Origin: an uncultured Clostridia bacterium
GTDB taxonomy: Bacteria; Bacillota; Clostridia; Christensenellales; CAG-138
Assembly (NCBI GenBank): GCA_947168855.1
Contig: CAMVNO010000003.1
Location: 88,574 to 152,573, forward strand
DNA length: 64,000 nucleotides
Reading direction: 5' to 3'
A program made the translations under genes and the position numbers. Below the pieces are notes generated by a model. It was given only the letters and a program-made list of their open reading frames with translations, was not told where the DNA came from and did not search any database. Below are positions 60,681-64,000 of the stretch, piece after piece. Positions within the stretch are counted from its first letter, which is position 1, and each line of letters begins with the position of its first letter.

Positions 60681-62798
60681 ATGTTCAGAGTGTTCGAAAC
60701 CATGGTAGGCGATCGCAAGCTGATCGTCGAAACCGGAAAGTACGCCGAGCAAGCGGGCGGCAACTGCCTCGTGCGCTGCGGCGGAACGGCGGTCATGGTC
60801 AACGCAACGGTCGCCAAGGAACCGCGCGACGGCGTTGATTTTCTGCCGCTGTCCATTGAATTTGAAGAGAAGCTGTACGCGGTCGGCAAGATCCCCGGCG
60901 GCTTCATCAAGCGCGAAGGCCGCCCGACCGAAAAGGCGATCCTGACCTCCCGTTTGATCGACCGTCCGCTGCGTCCGTTGTTCCCGAAGGGATTCTACAA
61001 CGACGTGCAGGTCATTGCGACCGTTCTCTCGGTGGAGCAGGACGTCCAGCCCGACGTGCTGGGCATGATCGGCTCCTCCATCGCGCTGTCCATCAGCAAC
61101 GCGCCGTTCATGGGCCCGACGGGCTCCGTGGCGGTGGGTCTCGTTGACGGCGAGTACATCTTAAACCCCGACTGCGAGCAGCGTGAAAAGAGCCGTCTCG
61201 CGCTGACCGTCGCCGGTACCCGCGACGCGGTCATGATGGTCGAGGCGGGCGCGAACGAGGTCACCGAGGAGGAAATGCTCGGCGCGATCCTGTTTGCGCA
61301 TGAAGAGATCAAGAAGATCGTCGACTTCATTGAGATGATCCAGAAGGAAGTCGGCAAGCCCAAGATGGAAGTCAACATCCATGTTCCGGACGAGGACCTC
61401 GACCGCCGCGTCCGCGAATACGCGATGGACAAGGTCGTCTGGCAGATGGACACCTTCGACCGCCACGAGCGCGAGATGCGCACCGAACAGGTCAAGGAGG
61501 AGACCAAGGCGGCGTTTGCGGAGAGCGATCCCGGCATGGAAAAGGACGTCGACGCGATCCTGTACCAGATGCAGAAGGAAGTCATGCGCGACAAGATCAT
61601 CAATAAGAAGATCCGTCCCGACGGACGCGCGCAGGACGAGATCCGTCCGATCTGGAGCGAGGTCCATATGCTCGAGCGTCCGCACGGCAGCGCGGTGTTC
61701 ACCCGCGGTCAGACGCAGGTCATGACGATCGCGACCCTCGGCACTATTGCGGAGGCGCAGATCCTCGACGGGCTCACCCTCGAAGACAGCAAGCGCTACA
61801 TGCATCAGTACAACATGCCGCCGTATTCGACCGGTGAAACGCGCCCCGTGCGCAGCCCCGGCCGCCGCGAGATCGGTCACGGCGCGCTCGCCGAGCGCGC
61901 GCTCCTGCCGGTGCTTCCGAGCGAGGAGGAGTTCCCGTACTGCATGCGTCTCGTGAGCGAAGTCATCAGCTCGAACGGCTCCACGTCGCAGGCTTCGATC
62001 TGCGCGAGCACGCTGGCGCTGATGGACGCGGGCGTTCCGATCAAAAAGCCCGTCGCGGGCGTTGCGATGGGTCTCATTAAGGACGTTGAGAGCGGCAACA
62101 TCGCGATCCTCACCGACATCCAGGGTCTCGAGGACTTTCTCGGCGACATGGACTTCAAGGTGGCGGGCACGCGTGACGGCATCACCGCGATCCAGATGGA
62201 TATCAAGATCAAGGGCATCGACCGCGAGATCCTGACCAGAGCGCTTGAGCAGGCGCGCAGAGGTCGCCTGTTCATTCTCGACAAGATGGCGGAGACGATC
62301 GCCGAGCCGCGCGCAGAGCTTTCGCCCTATGCGCCGCGCATCCTGACCTTCAAGATCAATCCGGACAAGATCCGCGACGTCATCGGCAGCGGCGGAAAGA
62401 CCATCAACGGCATCATCGCCAAGACCGGCGTCAAGATCGACATCGAGGACGACGGCAGCGTGTTCATCGCATCGCCCGATCAGGCGGCTGCGGAGGAAGC
62501 GAAGCGCATCATCGACGGCATCGTCGAGGACATCGAGGTCGGCAAGGTCTATCTCGGAACCGTCGTCGGCATCAAGGAGTTCGGCGCGTTCGTGAACCTG
62601 AAGCCCGGCACCGACGGGTTACTGCACATCTCCCGCATCGCCAAAGAGCGAGTCAACAAGGTTGAGGACGTTCTGAACATCGGCGATCAGGTGCTTGTGC
62701 GCGTGTTTGAAATCGATCCGAAGACCGGCAAGATCGGTCTGACCCGCAAGGACCTGCTGCCCGATACCAAGAAGGATACGGATAACGGGGAGAACTGA
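60681..62798 (+). CDS. pnp: Polyribonucleotide nucleotidyltransferase
   Basis: The 705-residue phosphorolytic 3'-5' exoribonuclease has two RNase PH domains (first with [13 protein letters not shown], second with [19 protein letters not shown] and the helical insert between), then KH ([19 protein letters not shown]) and S1 ([20 protein letters not shown]). AAAGAGGAAAAAAGAAGAA precedes the ATG. Follows rpsO as in most bacteria. Confidence 0.95.
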   Translation: MFRVFETMVGDRKLIVETGKYAEQAGGNCLVRCGGTAVMVNATVAKEPRDGVDFLPLSIEFEEKLYAVGKIPGGFIKREGRPTEKAILTSRLIDRPLRPLFPKGFYNDVQVIATVLSVEQDVQPDVLGMIGSSIALSISNAPFMGPTGSVAVGLVDGEYILNPDCEQREKSRLALTVAGTRDAVMMVEAGANEVTEEEMLGAILFAHEEIKKIVDFIEMIQKEVGKPKMEVNIHVPDEDLDRRVREYAMDKVVWQMDTFDRHEREMRTEQVKEETKAAFAESDPGMEKDVDAILYQMQKEVMRDKIINKKIRPDGRAQDEIRPIWSEVHMLERPHGSAVFTRGQTQVMTIATLGTIAEAQILDGLTLEDSKRYMHQYNMPPYSTGETRPVRSPGRREIGHGALAERALLPVLPSEEEFPYCMRLVSEVISSNGSTSQASICASTLALMDAGVPIKKPVAGVAMGLIKDVESGNIAILTDIQGLEDFLGDMDFKVAGTRDGITAIQMDIKIKGIDREILTRALEQARRGRLFILDKMAETIAEPRAELSPYAPRILTFKINPDKIRDVIGSGGKTINGIIAKTGVKIDIEDDGSVFIASPDQAAAEEAKRIIDGIVEDIEVGKVYLGTVVGIKEFGAFVNLKPGTDGLLHISRIAKERVNKVEDVLNIGDQVLVRVFEIDPKTGKIGLTRKDLLPDTKKDTDNGEN

Positions 62799-62813
62799 CG
62801 AGCAGAATAGAGA

Positions 62814-62841
62814 GGGGCAGAGGAACGTCTGCCCTTCTTTT
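62814..62841 (+). terminator. Intrinsic terminator after pnp
   Basis: GGGCAGA / TCTGCCC stem, GGAACG loop, TTCTTTT tail. Confidence 0.75.
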
Positions 62842-62859
62842 GCATCGGAGGTGGAACAA

Positions 62860-64000
62860 GTGATCGAACAGATTCGGTTAAGCAACGGCATCCGCGTATT
62901 GACGGAGCATATGGAGTCCGTCCGCTCGGTGGCGATCGGCGTGTGGGTCAACGCGGGCTCGGTTTTTGAAACGGACGCGGAGGCGGGCGTTTCGCATTTC
63001 ATCGAGCACATGCTCTTTAAGGGCACGGAGAAGCGCAGCGCGTCGGACATCGCCGCGGAGACCGACGCGATCGGCGCGAACCTCAACGCGTTCACCGCGA
63101 AGGAATGCACCTGCTTCCATATCAAGGCGCTCGACGAGGACCTGGAAACGGCGGTCGAGCTGCTGTCGGACATCGTTCTTAAAAGCACGCTCGATCCCTC
63201 TCAGATGGACCGCGAACGCGGCGTCGTGCTCGAGGAGATCGCCATGACCGAGGACAGTCCGGAGGACATCGTATTCGACCGCGCGAGCGAACAGTTGTTT
63301 TTGGGAACGCCGATCGAATCCGAGATCCTCGGCACGGAACAGACCGTGCAGAGCCTCGGCCGGGACGATCTCATCCGATACATGCAGCGGCACTACACGG
63401 CGGAGAACACCGTGATCGCGGTTGCGGGAAGCTTTGAACGCGAAACGCTGATCGCGCTTCTCGAACGGTATTTCAGAGACGCCGCGCAGGGCGAACGCCA
63501 TGCGGCGCCCGCCGTTTCGATCCGGGCGGGATTCCGGAGCGCGCTTGTCAAGAAGGACGTCGAGCAGATCAATCTGTGCCTTGCGCTGCCGGGCGCCGCG
63601 CTCGGGACCGACGAATACTTTGCGCAGGCGGTGCTGTCGAACGCGCTGGGCGGCAGCATGAGTTCGCGGCTCTTCCAGCACATCCGTGAGGAGCGCGGGC
63701 TTGCGTATTCGGTCTATTCCTACCCGATGGCGTATCGCGGCGCGGGCAGTCTCTGCTTCTATGCGGGCTGCACGGAGGGGCAGGCGGAGGAAGTGCTTTC
63801 GCTGCTTCTCAAAGAGCTCGACGACGTAAAGCGCAGCGGGATCTCCGAGGACGAGCTCGTTCGCGCAAAGCAGCAGCTGAAGGGCAGCTATCTATTGGGC
63901 ATGGAGTCCTCCATGGCGCATATGAGCGCGCTCGGCAAGACGGCGCTGCTTCTGGAAAAAGAATATGATCTTTCGGCTACCCTGAACCGCATGGAATGTG
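62860..64000 (+). CDS. M16-family zinc metallopeptidase, N-terminal part (runs off the window)
   Basis: 380 codons are visible and the frame is still open at 64000. GTG at 62860 follows GGAGGTGGAACAA; another GTG three codons earlier overlaps that site. The inverted zinc motif HFIEH (HxxEH) lies near residue 50, with the third ligand Glu expected in VVLEEIAMTED near residue 127, and GLAYSVYSYP is the conserved substrate loop. It matches the YmxG/MlpA-type peptidases encoded next to pnp in Firmicutes. The family processes peptides or short proteins in the cytosol. Confidence 0.9.
   Translation, partial: MIEQIRLSNGIRVLTEHMESVRSVAIGVWVNAGSVFETDAEAGVSHFIEHMLFKGTEKRSASDIAAETDAIGANLNAFTAKECTCFHIKALDEDLETAVELLSDIVLKSTLDPSQMDRERGVVLEEIAMTEDSPEDIVFDRASEQLFLGTPIESEILGTEQTVQSLGRDDLIRYMQRHYTAENTVIAVAGSFERETLIALLERYFRDAAQGERHAAPAVSIRAGFRSALVKKDVEQINLCLALPGAALGTDEYFAQAVLSNALGGSMSSRLFQHIREERGLAYSVYSYPMAYRGAGSLCFYAGCTEGQAEEVLSLLLKELDDVKRSGISEDELVRAKQQLKGSYLLGMESSMAHMSALGKTALLLEKEYDLSATLNRMEC

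Noticed and set aside
1..64000. tRNA, rRNA, integrase or transposase genes
   Set aside because: None was recognised on reading both strands; short matches to T-loop-like strings (e.g. near 4636) lie in coding sequence and have no cloverleaf partner.

Overview
The window looks like a chromosomal segment of an anaerobic, GC-rich member of the Clostridia (Firmicutes). The grounds are the fused IspH-ribosomal protein S1 gene, the GerW/YtfJ sporulation-type gene beside a DacF-type carboxypeptidase, two BMP-family nucleoside-type ABC transporters, a Na+-pumping biotin decarboxylase, textbook sigma-A promoters (TTGACA-N17-TATAAT) and many TTTT-tailed intrinsic terminators. A Christensenellales- or Oscillospirales-like gut lineage would fit, but the sequence does not prove it. 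No rRNA, tRNA, CRISPR array, phage or transposase gene was seen.

Layout. 1-120: end of a CBS-domain gene. 174-4371 (minus): glnS-gltX-ychF operon. 4557-4863: two overlapping small ORFs closed by a strong terminator. 4941-5640: intergenic mosaic of palindromic repeats. 5668-8805: nagB / hexapeptide acyltransferase / glmM amino-sugar operon. 9235-13375: two paralogous membrane-anchored PQQ-type beta-propeller proteins. 13566-22611: two very large paralogous secreted proteins with a His-rich N-terminus, 12 or 7 Cys/His modules resembling zinc-binding knuckles, PPC-like inserts and four Ig-like domains. They have parallel promoters and a 250-bp identical 3' end. This is the most unusual part of the window. 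22736-28412: surE-FAD oxidoreductase-cmk-plsC-ispH/rpsA operon. 28630-33718: first BMP transporter. 33799-36664: ytfI/ytfJ/dacF/rluB-like cluster. 36726-38210 (minus): secreted PIG-L-fold protein with altered catalytic residues. 38513-43549: second BMP transporter. 43669-43833: palindrome plus AT-rich 18-bp tandem array. 43877-47595 (minus): orphan gene, adenine deaminase, DUF4363 and DUF421. 47733-51701: sodium-pump decarboxylase genes and pgsA. 51804-62798: rimP-nusA-ylxR-L7Ae-infB-rbfA-nrnA-truB-(DUF559 insertion)-ribF-rpsO-pnp. 62860 to the end: start of an M16 peptidase gene.

How the genes work together. Most of the window is housekeeping: translation factors, isoprenoid and lipid synthesis, RNA decay and cell-wall precursors. 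The accessory character lies in the envelope: a 13-kb run of four secreted or anchored proteins arranged as two tandem pairs, a likely pseudoenzyme on the surface, and two ABC importers that, with the nearby adenine deaminase, suggest nucleoside/purine salvage. Two intergenic sites (11190-11298 plus, 44570-44688 minus) share a three-hairpin structure with an identical 13-nt loop and changed but still paired stems, which suggests a dispersed structured RNA or repeat.
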